Part shown: positions 28,155-28,425 of the stretch, piece by piece | Layout of the letters: each line of letters opens with the position of its first letter | Numbering within the stretch: the stretch's first letter is position 1 | Program-made: the position numbers and the translations under genes | Origin: Saccoglossus kowalevskii | Taxonomy: Eukaryota; Hemichordata; Enteropneusta; Harrimaniidae | Length of the DNA: 28,425 bases | Assembly (NCBI RefSeq): GCF_000003605.2 | Contig: NW_003123406.1 | Span: forward strand, 471,886 to 500,310 | Direction: 5' to 3' | The notes under the pieces: generated by a model | Seen by the model: the letters and a program-made list of their open reading frames with translations, nothing else | What the model was told of the DNA's origin: nothing | Database searches by the model: none

Positions 28155-28425
28155 CTGTCAAAAACAGATAATATTTGATAAATCAGTACAAACCATATAC
28201 ATAAACCTGAACACATCTTTTTTCACCACTATTTCGCTATTGATTGTTCCTGTTGTCCCCCAGCTTCCTGACAGAAAAAGGCAGAATTTGAGGTTTGTGT
28301 TTTTTACTGGGCATTATTAAGACATACACAGCCCAATCATCTCATGTAATATATATATACAGGGATACAGTGGGCTGTCTAGTGCTCACGATTTACCAGG
28401 AACTGGTGGTGAAAAGGTAGACTGG

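Overview
This window is genomic DNA from an animal. It has AT-rich intergenic and intronic sequence, one long intron-rich gene with GT-AG (and one GC-AG) splice sites, AATAAA poly(A) signals, and remnants of eukaryotic transposons. The domain repertoire (SUEL/rhamnose-binding lectin, C-type lectin, calcium-binding EGF, sushi, hormone-receptor motif, GAIN/GPS and a 7TM core in one protein) together with DIRS-type retrotransposon debris fits an invertebrate, most likely a marine deuterostome such as a hemichordate, echinoderm or cephalochordate. The species cannot be fixed from the sequence alone.

Layout. 1-6294 is repeat-rich and contains no gene I can support. It has a foldback repeat (1064-1404), a DIRS-type RNase H remnant on + (about 2608-3108), a DIRS-type tyrosine-recombinase remnant on - (about 3920-4274) and a GC/CpG-rich patch (about 5220-5600). 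6295-22018 (+) is the main gene, an adhesion-GPCR-like receptor reconstructed here as 29 exons whose splice phases agree at every junction down to a TGA stop. The order is SUEL lectin, C-type lectin (2 exons), five single-exon EGFs, an EGF-sushi exon, another EGF, HormR (2 exons), GAIN domain, GPS, transmembrane core and a basic cytoplasmic tail. About 1,256 residues are encoded from 6295 to the stop; the true first exon was not found. Introns carry a second copy of the foldback repeat (11588-11917), a TTAA-flanked miniature transposon (17287-17444) and several microsatellites. The 3' UTR ends near an AATAAA at 22606-22611.

Right end. A probable minus-strand gene converges on the receptor gene: its last exon appears to be 22904-23025, with a minus-strand AATAAA at 22636-22641. 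At 23872-24595 there is a decayed, intronless coding-like stretch on + that I do not recognise, followed by a palindromic miniature element (24610-24789). The final 3.5 kb is AT-rich; a probable minus-strand exon lies at 28077-28154.

How it works together. The two lectin domains and the EGF/sushi stalk predict a cell-surface glycan or ligand sensor linked through HormR-GAIN to a membrane core. Two features set it apart from a textbook adhesion GPCR: the GPS cleavage tripeptide is replaced (R-F-G), and no acceptable exon for TM2 is visible between TM1 and TM3. EGF2 and EGF4 are almost identical copies together with their downstream introns, pointing to very recent duplication or gene conversion. 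No rRNA, tRNA or CRISPR array was seen.
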